From: RPQJ01 sp963846885
Lineage (GTDB): Bacteria; Pseudomonadota; Gammaproteobacteria; Steroidobacterales; Steroidobacteraceae
NCBI GenBank assembly: GCA_963846885.1
Contig: CAWJXS010000002.1
Location: 124,001 to 188,000 of the forward strand
Direction: 5' to 3'
Length of the DNA stretch: 64,000 nt
In this document: positions 26,778 through 34,921 of the stretch, piece by piece
Layout of the letters: each line of letters opens with the position of its first letter
Numbering within the stretch: the stretch's first letter is position 1
The notes under the pieces: generated by a model
What the model was told of the DNA's origin: nothing
Database searches by the model: none
What the model saw: only the letters and a program-made list of their open reading frames with translations
Position numbers and translations under genes: made by a program

Positions 26778-28186
26778 TGATGCGCCGGGCCGAGGTGGCC
26801 ATCCCCGCGGGTCATACCGACGACGACAGTCCCGTCGATGCCCGGGTCACGCCCACCGGCAGTCTCGAAAACCTGTCGCAGATGGAAGTGGACCGGTTGC
26901 TCGACTCCTCGCGCGGCGGCCTTTATCCACTGTACCGGCGCTGTTCGCTGGCCGTGCTCAACAGCGGCGGCGAGACCGACGACGCCCGCGCGATCTTCGA
27001 TCGCTATGCCGATTTCGATATCGACATCGTGCGCCAGGCCTGGGGCATCAAGCTCGAGCTGCACAACGCGCCCGCGGCGGCCTTCGTCGACGGGCGGATG
27101 ATCCGCGGCATCCAGGAGCACCTGTTCGCGGTGCTGCGCGACATCCTGTACATCCACGGCGAGGTCTACGAGCACGGCAGCATCGAGCTGCGCGAAACGG
27201 CCGGCATCACCAATGCCGTCTACCGCGTCTTGCGCAATGCCGGGCTGCTGCAGCCGCGCGTGCGACCCGACGTGGTGGTGTGCTGGGGCGGCCATTCCAT
27301 CGGGCGCGACGAGTACGAGTACACCAAGCTGGTCGGCTACGAACTCGGGTTGCGCGGCCTCAACGTCTGCACGGGTTGCGGTCCCGGGGCGATGAAAGGC
27401 CCGATGAAGGGCGCGGCGATCGGGCACTCCAAGCAGCGCATCCAGTCGGGACGCTACATCGGCGTGACCGAGCCGGGCATCATCGCCGCCGAGCCGCCGA
27501 ATGCGATCGTGAACCAGCTGGTGATCCTGCCCGACATCGAGAAGCGCCTCGAAGCGTTCGTGCGGGTCGGTCACGGCATCGTGGTGTTTCCAGGCGGCGC
27601 GGGCACGGCAGAAGAAATCCTGTACCTGGTCGGAATCCTGCTCCACCCCGAGAACGAGGCGCAGCCCTATCCCGTTGTGTTCACCGGGCCGCGCGGCAGC
27701 GAAGACTACTGGCAGCAGGTCGACGCGTTCCTGGCCGGCTCGCTCGGCGAGCGAGTGCGGCAGTGCTATCGGATCATCGTCGGCGACCCGGCCGAGGTAG
27801 CGCGCGAGATGTTGCGCGGCATGGGTGCGGTGCGCGATTTCCGCCGCCGTTCCAGCGATGCCTACAACTTCAACTGGCTGCTGCGTATCCCGCACGCCTT
27901 GCAGCATCCGTTCGAGCCGACGCACGAAACCATGGCGGCACTGCAGCTGCGGCGCGATGCGCCGCCGCACGAGCTGGCCTACGAGTTGCGCCGCGCGTTC
28001 TCCGGCATCGTGGCGGGCAACGTCAAGGAATCGGGATTGCGCCTGATCGATCAGCACGGCCCGTTCGAGATCCACGGCGACCCGGAGCTGCTCAAACCGC
28101 TCGACGCGCTGCTCGCGTCTTTCGTGCGCCAGCGGCGCATGAAGCTGAGCGGCGAATACAAACCCTGCTACCGCATCGTCGCCTGA
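26774..28186 (+). CDS. ppnN: Pyrimidine/purine nucleotide 5'-monophosphate nucleosidase (LOG family)
   Basis: About 470 residues, close to the 454 of E. coli PpnN (YgdH). Nearly every E. coli landmark is recognisable: LSQMEVDRLLDSS, YRRCSLAVLNSGGETDD, VVCWGGHSIGRDEYEYTKLV, CTGCGPGAMKGPMKGAAIGH, VVFPGGAGTAEEILYLVGIL and RRAFSGIVAGNVKESGLR. PGGAGTAEE is the Lonely-Guy catalytic motif. The enzyme splits nucleoside monophosphates to base and ribose 5-phosphate and in E. coli is tuned by (p)ppGpp. Three ATGs lie in a row at 26774-26782; the first is used here. It overlaps the L,D-transpeptidase gene by 4 nt. Confidence 0.95.
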   Translation: MMMRRAEVAIPAGHTDDDSPVDARVTPTGSLENLSQMEVDRLLDSSRGGLYPLYRRCSLAVLNSGGETDDARAIFDRYADFDIDIVRQAWGIKLELHNAPAAAFVDGRMIRGIQEHLFAVLRDILYIHGEVYEHGSIELRETAGITNAVYRVLRNAGLLQPRVRPDVVVCWGGHSIGRDEYEYTKLVGYELGLRGLNVCTGCGPGAMKGPMKGAAIGHSKQRIQSGRYIGVTEPGIIAAEPPNAIVNQLVILPDIEKRLEAFVRVGHGIVVFPGGAGTAEEILYLVGILLHPENEAQPYPVVFTGPRGSEDYWQQVDAFLAGSLGERVRQCYRIIVGDPAEVAREMLRGMGAVRDFRRRSSDAYNFNWLLRIPHALQHPFEPTHETMAALQLRRDAPPHELAYELRRAFSGIVAGNVKESGLRLIDQHGPFEIHGDPELLKPLDALLASFVRQRRMKLSGEYKPCYRIVA

Positions 28187-28286
28187 GCAACGTGGCGGGC
28201 GGGGGCCCGCAACTGTGACGCAGTGCCGGACGCTCCGTCCTCGCTTCGGTACCGTTGCTCCACCGTGTCACCCGTGAATCACCGCC

Positions 28287-28574
28287 ATGTCTGAGCGCAA
28301 GCCGGAACCCCCCGCTGGCGCGCGCGTGCCGCCCCGCGAACTGCTCGCAGCGAACGATCGATCGCTCAGTGCGCGCGATGCCGGACTGCGCCGTGCCCCG
28401 AACAAGTTCGGCTCCGCAGCCGATGGCTGGGACGCCTACAACGACTGGCTGGACCGGGTCCGCCAGCCGGCGCCGCCTTCGCGGCAGGCCGTGATCAGCA
28501 AGTCGCTCTACAGCATCGCCAGCTACAAGACGTGGGCCGACAAGGCTCGCGGCGCGTTCGACAAGCCCAAGTAG
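28287..28574 (+). CDS. Small hydrophilic protein of unknown function
   Basis: 95 residues, MSERKPEPPAGARVPPRELL, strongly charged with no signal or membrane segment. The centre GSAADGWDAYNDWLDRVRQP and the end YSIASYKTWADKARGAFDKP are rich in Trp/Tyr, suggesting a small folded domain. Codon use matches neighbours. It follows ppnN by 100 nt. I do not recognise the family. Confidence 0.55.
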   Translation: MSERKPEPPAGARVPPRELLAANDRSLSARDAGLRRAPNKFGSAADGWDAYNDWLDRVRQPAPPSRQAVISKSLYSIASYKTWADKARGAFDKPK

Positions 28575-28655
28575 GGGCATTCCCAACGTTGTAGGACTGC
28601 GGGCCTCGCGGCCCCGCGTGAGTTTGGATTACAGTTCACTCCCCGGCCTGGTCCC

Positions 28656-28820
28656 ATGGAACGCTTACTCAAGTGCCTCGACGACCTGGACGACCTCACG
28701 GTCGTTTTTCGCGTGCAGGCGCCTGCCGTAATCGTCACGGCGCTGCTGGCTGTCGCCTTCGTCGCCGGACTCGGCGCACTGCTGATGCTCGGGCCGCCGG
28801 ACCTGCTCGCCGCCCCCTGA
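28656..28820 (+). CDS. 54-residue single-pass membrane protein
   Basis: MERLLKCLDDLDDLTVVFRV is a charged N-terminus; VIVTALLAVAFVAGLGALLM is a clear membrane helix; the tail is LGPPDLLAAP. It sits between the small hydrophilic gene and msrB, 13 nt before the msrB ATG, so it is probably in the same transcript. No strong Shine-Dalgarno is visible. Function unknown. Confidence 0.55.
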   Translation: MERLLKCLDDLDDLTVVFRVQAPAVIVTALLAVAFVAGLGALLMLGPPDLLAAP

Positions 28821-28833
28821 CGGGAACCCAACC

Positions 28834-29238
28834 ATGACCGATGACGACAAGCGCCCTGCCGGCGAGGATGCGCTGCGCGCGCGCCTCACCGAAGAACAGA
28901 TCCAGATCACCCAGCGCAAGGGCACGGAGCGAGCCTTCACCGGGCGCCTGCTGCACAACAAGGCGCAAGGCGTGTACACCTGCGTCGTCTGCGGCACCGA
29001 GCTGTTTGCCTCCGACACCAAGTACGACTCGGGCTCGGGCTGGCCTTCATTCTGGTTGCCGCTCGCGGGCGAGCGGGTGGCCACGCATCGCGACTCGAGC
29101 CATGGCATGGTGCGCACCGAGGTCACTTGTGCCAAGTGCGGATCGCACCTGGGACACGTCTTCGAAGACGGCCCGCAACCCACGGGCCTGCGTTATTGCG
29201 TCAATTCCGCATCGCTCGACTTCAAGCCCAAGGAATGA
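28834..29238 (+). CDS. msrB: Peptide-methionine (R)-S-oxide reductase
   Basis: 134 residues. Zinc cysteines C50/C53 (YTCVVCGTEL) and C99/C102 (VTCAKCGSHLGHVF) and the catalytic cysteine C122 in GLRYCVNSASLDF are all present. It reduces methionine-R-sulfoxide in proteins; with no signal peptide it acts in the cytoplasm. No resolving cysteine is obvious elsewhere, so the thioredoxin pathway is inferred. The stop overlaps the start of the FKBP gene (ATGA), a two-gene protein-quality unit. Confidence 0.95.
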   Translation: MTDDDKRPAGEDALRARLTEEQIQITQRKGTERAFTGRLLHNKAQGVYTCVVCGTELFASDTKYDSGSGWPSFWLPLAGERVATHRDSSHGMVRTEVTCAKCGSHLGHVFEDGPQPTGLRYCVNSASLDFKPKE

Positions 29239-29711
29239 ACGTGTCCCGTCAACGCATCGTGCCGCTGCTGCGATCTGCAACGGCCGCAGTCGTGGTGGCC
29301 GCCTTGCTCGCGGCCTGTTCCCGTCCCGCGCTGCCGCCTGTGGCAGCCGAGAACACGGTCGCGACGCTGACGGCCACTGATGTCGTCGTTGGGCAGGGCG
29401 CGGAGGCCCGGCCGGGCGCCAAGGTGTCGGTGCACTACACGGGCTGGTTGTACGACCACACTCGCCCGGACCAGAAGGGCACCGAGTTCGACAGCTCGCG
29501 CAAGCACGGCGCGCCGTTCAGCTTCGACCTGGGACAGCGCAAGGTCATCGCCGGCTGGGACCAGGGTGTCGCCGGCATGAAAGTCGGCGGCCAGCGTCGG
29601 CTGGTGATCCCGAGCGACCTGGCCTATGGCGACAACGGCGCCGGCGGCGTGATCCCGCCGGGCGCCACGCTAGTGTTCGACGTCGAACTGCTGGACGTGC
29701 AGGCGCCGTAA
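29235..29711 (+). CDS. FKBP-type peptidyl-prolyl isomerase, lipoprotein
   Basis: 158 residues. The signal VVVAALLAAC is a lipobox with the cysteine near residue 27. The single FKBP domain runs from GAKVSVHYTGWLYDHTRPDQ through FDSSRKHGAPFSFDLGQ, VIAGWDQGVAGMKVGG and LAYGDNGAGGVIPPGATLVF, with all conserved pocket residues. It isomerises prolines in envelope proteins. The ATG at 29235 overlaps the msrB stop. Downstream, family C hairpin C3 begins 28 nt after the stop and may serve as the transcript end. Confidence 0.93.
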   Translation: MNVSRQRIVPLLRSATAAVVVAALLAACSRPALPPVAAENTVATLTATDVVVGQGAEARPGAKVSVHYTGWLYDHTRPDQKGTEFDSSRKHGAPFSFDLGQRKVIAGWDQGVAGMKVGGQRRLVIPSDLAYGDNGAGGVIPPGATLVFDVELLDVQAP

Positions 29712-29739
29712 TCGCAACGACGCCAACTGCTCGCACGGT

Positions 29740-29825
29740 GTAGTGAGTCGACCGATCCGGGCCTTGCCCAGAGCGCGTGTCTGCCTTTCCAAGCTCGGGG
29801 CAAGGCCCGGATCGATCGACTCTAC
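29740..29825 (+). repeat. Family C hairpin repeat, copy C3
   Basis: Core GTGTCTGCCTTTCC at 29777-29790. Left arm 29740-29776 and right arm 29791-29825 pair through AGTCGACCGATCCGGGCCTT and its near-exact complement (one mismatch and a 2-nt offset at the far end). The right arm includes the stop codon of the minus-strand PEBP gene. It sits between two convergent genes, where it could act as a shared transcript end. Confidence 0.85.
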
Positions 29826-30448
29826 TTCACGGCAGGGTTCAGCGAGTAGGTGCCGGTCAGGCGGGCTTCGGCCAGCGTGTGCTGCGCAATCGCATCCTTC
29901 ACCTGCTGGCCCGTGAACGCTCCATCGACCGGGCAGCGCGCCAGGTCGATCGCGTACAGGGTGAAGTGATAGTGGTGCAACAGCGTGTCGTTCCACGGCG
30001 GGCACGGGCCGTCGTAGCCGAAGTACTGGCCTTCCATGTCCTTGTCGCCCGCAAACCAGAGCGTGTAATCGTTCAGCCCCTGGCGTGAGCCGGCCGGCCC
30101 GCGCGGGTCCCGCTTGCCGCACACCGTGACGCCACCGGAGGCCAGGCCCGCCGGGATCTCGGAGACTGAAGGCGCGATGTCGACCATCACCCAATGCCAG
30201 AAGTTCGTGCGCGGCAGGTCGGCGGGCACGAGGCGGCCTTCCTTGTTCACGTCGTCGGGACGGGTGGGTACGTCCACGTCCACGCACAGCAACACCAGCG
30301 ACTTGGCGGTGGACGGCACGCCGGTCCAGCGCAGGTGCGGGCTGCGGTTGGTGCTCATGCGCACGTGCTGCGCTGCATCGGGTGCACAGAAGGCGAATTC
30401 CTCGGGGATGCGGCTACCGTGAACGAAGCTCGATGACAACAGGTGCAC
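29822..30448 (-). CDS. YbhB/YbcL (PEBP) family protein
   Basis: 208 residues from GTG 30446-30448, with AAGGAG about 10 nt upstream. SPHLRWTGVPSTAKSLVLLC, the WHWVMVDI segment, GYDGPCPPWNDTLLHHYHFT and LYAIDLARCPVD mark the bacterial Raf-kinase-inhibitor-like family. The ligand-binding DPD/GxHR-like residues are modified, as in many bacterial members. No signal peptide. Cellular role unknown. It is divergent from the alpha/beta hydrolase with 131 nt between. Confidence 0.88.
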   Translation of the reverse strand: MHLLSSSFVHGSRIPEEFAFCAPDAAQHVRMSTNRSPHLRWTGVPSTAKSLVLLCVDVDVPTRPDDVNKEGRLVPADLPRTNFWHWVMVDIAPSVSEIPAGLASGGVTVCGKRDPRGPAGSRQGLNDYTLWFAGDKDMEGQYFGYDGPCPPWNDTLLHHYHFTLYAIDLARCPVDGAFTGQQVKDAIAQHTLAEARLTGTYSLNPAVK

Positions 30449-30579
30449 TGCGGTTCACTCCTTCCTGAGGCTGGCCCGATTCTGCCACGCCCGGGCGTTG
30501 AACCGGCAACCCTTGGCGACCCTGTCGGGCAGCGCTGTCTGGCACACTGCAATGCCGCAAATGCCGCAGGAAAACGCCG

Positions 30580-31266
30580 TTGACCGCCCCTGGCTCGCCG
30601 ACACCCGATGCCTTCCGACCTCCTGCGCCGCAGGCCGTGCAGATCGCCGGTCCGGCGGGGGTGCTGGAAGCGCGGATCGAGGACCCGGTGCCGACCGGTG
30701 CACCGCGGCGGGCAGTGGGTGTCGTCTGTCATCCGCATCCGCTGCACGGTGGCACGATGCAGAACAAGGTGGTGCATACGGCCGCCCGCGCCTTGCAGGA
30801 GGCCGGGGCCGCGACGGTGCGGTTCAATTTTCGCGGAGTGGGCGCCAGCGCCGGCCGTTACGACAATGGCATCGGCGAACTCGCGGATGCGCTGGCAGTC
30901 ATCGAGTGGACGCGCGAGCACTTCGCCTGCGACACGCTGTGGCTGGCCGGCTTCTCGTTCGGCGCCGCAACTGCGTTGCAGGCCGCGGCACAGGGCGCGC
31001 GACCGTCGCGGCTCGTGACGATTGCTCCGCCCGTGGGTCGCATCATCACCCAGCCGGTACCGCGGCCGGAGTGCCCGTGGCTGATCGTGCAGGGAGACAT
31101 GGACGAGCTCATCGAGCTCGCGGCGGTGCGGGCCTGGGCAGCGGGCTTCGCGCCGGAACCGCAGTTGAACGTGATCGCAGGGGCGGAGCACTTCTTCCAC
31201 GGCAAGCTCGCGCAGCTGCGCGAGGCGATTCTCGCTTTCGTGCGCGAAGCCGGAAAAACCCCGTAA
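30580..31266 (+). CDS. Alpha/beta hydrolase of the CocE/DUF-type cytosolic family
   Basis: 228 residues. CHPHPLHGGTMQNKVVHTAA and VRFNFRGVGASAGRYDNGIG, the nucleophile elbow LAGFSFGAATALQA, the acid in VQGDMDELI and the histidine in GAEHFFHGKLAQ match the small COG2945-type hydrolases. The substrate is unknown. TTG 30580 is the only reasonable start (AGGA 8 nt upstream; nearby ATGs are out of frame). It converges with the HU gene, sharing the hairpin at 31276-31320. Confidence 0.87.
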   Translation: MTAPGSPTPDAFRPPAPQAVQIAGPAGVLEARIEDPVPTGAPRRAVGVVCHPHPLHGGTMQNKVVHTAARALQEAGAATVRFNFRGVGASAGRYDNGIGELADALAVIEWTREHFACDTLWLAGFSFGAATALQAAAQGARPSRLVTIAPPVGRIITQPVPRPECPWLIVQGDMDELIELAAVRAWAAGFAPEPQLNVIAGAEHFFHGKLAQLREAILAFVREAGKTP

Positions 31267-31275
31267 AACACGGCG

Positions 31276-31320
31276 AATTCCCCAAATAAAAACGCCGGAG
31301 CGCGTGAGCGCCCCGGCGTC
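31276..31320 (-). terminator. Intrinsic terminator of the HU-like gene
   Basis: Read on the minus strand, GACGCCGGGGCGC, loop TCAC, GCGCTCCGGCGT is followed by TTTTATTTGG. One mismatch interrupts the long stem. It lies 33 nt beyond the HU stop. Confidence 0.85.
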
Positions 31321-31352
31321 GTCAGCGAAAGTTCGCTGTGGTCAGCTCGAGC

Positions 31353-31667
31353 TCAGTTCACGAACCCCTTGAGGTTCTTGAGCGGCATCACGCGGACCTT
31401 CTTGCTGGCCGGCTTGGCCTTGAACACCATCTTTTCGCCGGTGAAGGGATTCACGCCTTCACGCGACTTGGTCGCGGGCTTCTTCACGACCTTCATCTTG
31501 GCGAGGCCCGGCAGAGTGAAGAGGCCGTGGCTCTTCAGGCTCTTCTTGATAACGGTGTTGAGCGATTCGAAAACCGAGCTCACCTGCTTCTTCGACAGGC
31601 CCGTGTCCTTCGAGATGTGCGCGAGGATGTCGGACTTGGTCGGAGCAGAGCTCTTCTTGGCTGCCAT
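31353..31667 (-). CDS. HU-family DNA-binding protein
   Basis: 104 residues, MAAKKSSAPTKSDILAHISK, then GLSKKQVSSVFESLNTVIKK and the DNA-binding arm GVNPFTGEKMVFKAKPASKK, ending VRVMPLKNLKGFVN. It is slightly longer than HU (90), with a basic N-terminal tag, as in the HU-like proteins common in Xanthomonad-related bacteria. It probably bends and compacts DNA. A good AGGAG lies 9 nt before the ATG. The leader holds a CTGGGG/CCCCAG hairpin at 31690-31709. Confidence 0.93.
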   Translation of the reverse strand: MAAKKSSAPTKSDILAHISKDTGLSKKQVSSVFESLNTVIKKSLKSHGLFTLPGLAKMKVVKKPATKSREGVNPFTGEKMVFKAKPASKKVRVMPLKNLKGFVN

Positions 31668-31689
31668 CTTGATATATCTCCTAGTTGTG

Positions 31690-31709
31690 CTGGGGGCCGC
31701 TGGCCCCAG
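31690..31709 (-). promoter_or_regulatory. Hairpin in the leader of the HU-like gene
   Basis: CTGGGGCC pairs with GGCCCCAG with one bulged base and a 3-nt loop, 23 nt upstream of the start codon. It lies just before the ribosome-binding site, where it could affect translation or stability. Confidence 0.4.
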
Positions 31710-31803
31710 GTTAGTCTGTCAGCACGCGAAAAATACCATGAAAACTAGGGTTGTTAATACCGTAGATGTATTTTTTCCCGTTTTTTTTAGTGCGTTCGCG
31801 AAA

Positions 31804-32332
31804 TCAGTTCCCGGAGAATTCCCGCTTGAACTGCACCTGGCGGCGGCCACCGCCCGTCGCGGGTTCGACCGTGATGTTGAAAACCAGGATCTCGTCGCCG
31901 CTGATGCCGACTTCACCGATGAAGGTTATGGCAGGTCCTTCCTGCACGCGCCGCATCTGCAGGTCTTTCAGCTGGGCGTTGAGGTTGTGCGCGTGCACGG
32001 TGACGGCGCCGTCGACGGGAACCGCTGCGCCGCCCGGCGTTTTCTGCAGCATCGCGACGTTCAGGAGCACCCGGTTGGCGCTGCGCTCGATGCCGTAGGC
32101 CCGCGCCATGTCGGGCGTGAGCAGGTCGGTGCGCACGGCGTTGTAGTGCACTTCGAGGTCGCCGAAGTCGGTCTGCGTGCTCTCGGTGGGGCGCGCCTGT
32201 CTGCGGTTGCGGCGCAATGTCGGAGCCACAGCCCGCCAGCATCAGCACGCTCGTCGCCACGGCTGCGAGGCGCGCGGCACCGCAGCAGCGAGCGGAAAAA
32301 AGCCTTCCTGTCCCAGTGGATGCGATCGTCAT
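31804..32332 (-). CDS. DUF4426 lipoprotein with apparent +1 frameshift
   Basis: Two frames make one protein. From ATG 32330-32332, with a perfect AGGAGG 7 nt upstream, the first frame gives a lipoprotein signal (VATSVLMLAGC, then GSDIAPQPQTGAP). The second frame gives the DUF4426 domain (TQTDFGDLEVHYNAVRTDLL, TPDMARAYGIERSANRVLLN, ending VQFKREFSGN). They join if one C is removed from the CCCC at 32188-32191 (GGGG on the plus strand); total length is 3n+1. DUF4426 proteins are found beside yggU/yggT/proC in Pseudomonas too. Function unknown, probably periplasmic and membrane-anchored. Confidence 0.85.
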
Positions 32333-32370
32333 TGCGAGTCCTCCTGAACTTGGATCCGGCACTGATGGAG

Positions 32371-32673
32371 CTACGGTGCGCCGGCAATCGCGCTTTGCAG
32401 TGCGGCAGGCAACGCGTCCAGGCCGTGGAGCCGTGCGCGCTTGTCGCGACCCGTAGCCCCGGACTCGAGCGTGACGCGGGAGCGGGGCAGGTCGCAAGCG
32501 GACGCCAGGAACTCGAGCAGCGCGGCGTTGGCGCGGCCATCCACGGGTGGTGCCTGCAGTCGCACCTTGAGACGCGTGCCGAAGAGGCCGGCGAACTCGG
32601 TGCGCGAGGCGCGAGGCTGGACGCGCACGTCGACGAGCCAGTCCGCGCCGTCCCGGTGCACCGGTCCGTTCAT
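32371..32673 (-). CDS. yggU: YggU / DUF167 family protein
   Basis: 100 residues: WLVDVRVQPRASRTEFAGLF, then LKVRLQAPPVDGRANAALLE, RSRVTLESGATGRDKRARLH. The VDGxAN and SGxxxRxK motifs are diagnostic of DUF167. Function is not established. It follows yggT by 42 nt in the yggS-proC-yggT-yggU order seen in other gammaproteobacteria. Confidence 0.93.
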   Translation of the reverse strand: MNGPVHRDGADWLVDVRVQPRASRTEFAGLFGTRLKVRLQAPPVDGRANAALLEFLASACDLPRSRVTLESGATGRDKRARLHGLDALPAALQSAIAGAP

Positions 32674-32715
32674 GGCCCGTTCATGAATGGCGACGGTGCG
32701 TTACCGCCCGGCGCG

Positions 32716-33243
32716 TCATGATCGCAACAGGATCATCAGCGCCTGCAGGGCGATCATCAGGAACAGCGCCGACAGGTCGAGCCCGCCGAGCGGCGGCACC
32801 ACGCGCCGGATGGGCGCCAGCAGCGGCTCGACCAGTTTGGACAGGATCTGCGTCGCCGGATTGTAGGTGCTGCCGGCGAACCAGCTGAGCAGCGCATACA
32901 GCAGCACCGCCACGAAGTAGAACTGCAGCACGGTGTGCAGCAGGTCGCGCAGGCCCCCAAGCAGGATCGCATTGAGGTGAAAGCCCGCTCCGGCAACGGC
33001 ACGCAGCACAGCCGTGCCCGCAAGCTGCACCAGCACCAGCGCCAGGAGCGAGGCTGGATCGAAGCGCTTGCCGGGCGGCAGGAGTTTGCGCAGCGGCAGC
33101 ACCAGCGGGTTGGTGAGCTTCAGCACAGCCTCGCCGACCGGATTGCGAAAGTCGGCGCGCACGAGGGGCATCAACACGCGCAGCAGGAAGGCGATCATGA
33201 TCAGCGTGAGCAGCGCGTTGAGAATGAAGAGCAGGGCGGGCAT
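32716..33243 (-). CDS. yggT: YggT family integral membrane protein
   Basis: 175 residues with two YggT repeats: the first has helix ALLFILNALLTLIMIAFLLR then NPVGEAVLKLTNPLVLPLRK; the second has VLQFYFVAVLLYALLSWFAG then NPATQILSKLVEPLLAPIRR. Four to five membrane helices are visible. The NP...L..P.R motif after each hairpin is typical. Related proteins influence membrane and cell-division organisation in other bacteria, but the role here is inferred. It lies 32 nt after proC. Confidence 0.92.
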   Translation of the reverse strand: MPALLFILNALLTLIMIAFLLRVLMPLVRADFRNPVGEAVLKLTNPLVLPLRKLLPPGKRFDPASLLALVLVQLAGTAVLRAVAGAGFHLNAILLGGLRDLLHTVLQFYFVAVLLYALLSWFAGSTYNPATQILSKLVEPLLAPIRRVVPPLGGLDLSALFLMIALQALMILLRS

Positions 33244-33275
33244 GTCGGATTCCGGTTCTGTGGGCGGGGCAGGAC

Positions 33276-34100
33276 TCAGAGCGTGCCGAATTCGTCGGCC
33301 AGCGCCGTCGCACGGCGCGCGCCGGCCGCGACTGCAGCCGCAAAAATACCACGCACGCCGGCGGCTTCGAGCACCTCGAGCGCAGCGGCCGTGGTGCCGC
33401 CCTTCGACGTCACCTGGGCCCGCAGTTCCGCGGCCGATTCCGGTGACTCCGCGGCCATGCGGCCGGCGCCGCGGGCCGTCTCAATAGCCAGTTTGCGGGC
33501 CGTAGCCGGATCCAATCCAAGCTCGATGCCGGCGGCCTCGAGGCATTCGACCAACAGAAAGAAGTAGGCAGGGCCGCTGCCAGATACGGCGGTCACGACG
33601 TCGATCTGGTCCTCCGCGGGCACCCAGACCGTGGGCCCGCAGGCAGCCATGATCGCTTCGGCGGTCTGGCGCGATGCGGCGCCTACGTCCGGCGCGGCGA
33701 ACAGGGCCGTGATGCCGGCGCCGATCAATGCCGGGCGGTTGGGCATCGTGCGGATCAACGGCACGCCCTTGCCCAGCCAGCGTTCGATGTCGCGGAGCCG
33801 GATGCCGGCTGCGATCGAGATGACCAGCGCGCGAGCCGCCTGCACTTGCGCGGCGATGGACCGCGACACCTCGGCCATCTGCTGCGGCTTGACCGCGAGC
33901 ACCACCGTGCCCGTGCCCTCGACGGCAGCCGTTGCAGTTGCGACGGTCGCGACGCCAAAGGCGTGTTGCAGTCGCTGGCGCTGGTTGGCGTCGGGATCGG
34001 CGACGACGATAGCGGCCGGTGCAGTGCCGCGCGCGAGCAATCCGCCGATCAGGCTGGTGGCCATGTTGCCGCCACCCACGAAAGCGATCCGATGACTCAT
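33276..34100 (-). CDS. proC: Pyrroline-5-carboxylate reductase
   Basis: 274 residues from ATG 34098-34100 (MSHRIAFVGGGNMATSLIGG, the dinucleotide loop). VVLAVKPQQMAEVSRSIAAQ, LIRTMPNRPALIGAGITALF and the C-terminal VTAVSGSGPAYFFLLVECLE plus GGTTAAALEVLEAAG are the conserved P5CR motifs. It reduces pyrroline-5-carboxylate to proline with NAD(P)H. It begins 27 nt after the restored end of yggS, which makes the operon order yggS-proC-yggT-yggU. Confidence 0.96.
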   Translation of the reverse strand: MSHRIAFVGGGNMATSLIGGLLARGTAPAAIVVADPDANQRQRLQHAFGVATVATATAAVEGTGTVVLAVKPQQMAEVSRSIAAQVQAARALVISIAAGIRLRDIERWLGKGVPLIRTMPNRPALIGAGITALFAAPDVGAASRQTAEAIMAACGPTVWVPAEDQIDVVTAVSGSGPAYFFLLVECLEAAGIELGLDPATARKLAIETARGAGRMAAESPESAAELRAQVTSKGGTTAAALEVLEAAGVRGIFAAAVAAGARRATALADEFGTL

Positions 34101-34127
34101 CTCTGGCGTGCTCCTCAAGAAGTGCGG

Positions 34128-34830
34128 TCAGCCGGGACGGTGTCCAAAAATTGCGGTGCCTACGCGAACGATGCGTGGCACCCTCGAGTACGGCCGCCTC
34201 GAGATCGTCGCTCATGCCCATGGACAAAGTGTCGAGCGGGTGCCCTGCGGCCTGCAGTGCGACCAGCAGTTCGCGCAGCTGCCGAAACGGCTGGCGCTGG
34301 GCTTCGACGTCGGCGGCAGGGGGTGGAATGCACATCAGTCCGCGCAACTGCAGTCGCGGTAATACGGCCACCGCCGCGGCCAGGGCCGGCAGCTCGGCCG
34401 GCGTGACACCGCCTTTGCCGGGCTCGTCGGCCAGGCTCACCTGCAGCAGCACCTGCAGCGGGGGCATGTGCGCGGGGCGCTGCGCGCTCAGGCGCGCCGC
34501 GATGCGGCCGCGGTCGACCGTATGCACCCAGTGGAAGTGTTCGGCGACCTCCCGCGTCTTGTTGCCTTGCAACTGCCCGATGAAATGCCAGACGAGGCCA
34601 GGCACGTCCGCCAGGGCCGCGATCTTGTCGCACCCTTCCTGCACGTAGTTTTCACCGAAATCGACCTGTCCGGCGGCCGCTGCGTCCCGGACCATCGCGA
34701 CCGGCTGCAACTTGCTCACCGCCACCAGCCGCACCGATTCAGGCGCGCGCCCGGCCGCGGAGGCAGCTTTGGCGACCCGGCCACGCACGGACTGCAGTGC
34801 CGCGGGTGAGAACTGCGGAGCGGTTAACAT
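34128..34830 (-). CDS. yggS: YggS/PLPBP pyridoxal-phosphate homeostasis protein with apparent +1 frameshift near the C-terminus
   Basis: MLTAPQFSPAALQSVRGRVA, SVRLVAVSKLQPVAMVRDAA (PLP lysine in VSKLQ), FGENYVQEGCDKIAAL, WHFIGQLQGNKTREVA and LDTLSMGMSDDLEAAVLEGA cover nearly the whole family. After EGATH the frame runs on into proC antisense of family sequence. Removing one base near 34170 restores RVGTAIFGHRPG and a stop at 34128-34130, the normal family ending; total length is 3n+1. Without it the protein would be fused to a long spurious tail overlapping proC. The cytoplasmic protein buffers PLP. It is divergent from pilT. Confidence 0.88.
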
Positions 34831-34852
34831 ATTGGGGTCCGAGGGGCTGTTC

Positions 34853-34858
34853 TATACT
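34853..34858 (+). promoter_or_regulatory. -10 element of the pilT promoter
   Basis: TATACT lies 63 nt before the pilT ATG. A weak TTGGGG (34832-34837) is 15 nt upstream of it. The region also contains the yggS start, so the two promoters lie close together. Confidence 0.45.
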
Positions 34859-34921
34859 TTGCGGGCCAGCAAGACCCATCCGTTTCCGGATGCGGCTCGC
34901 CGGCCTGAGGGAGCCGACACG

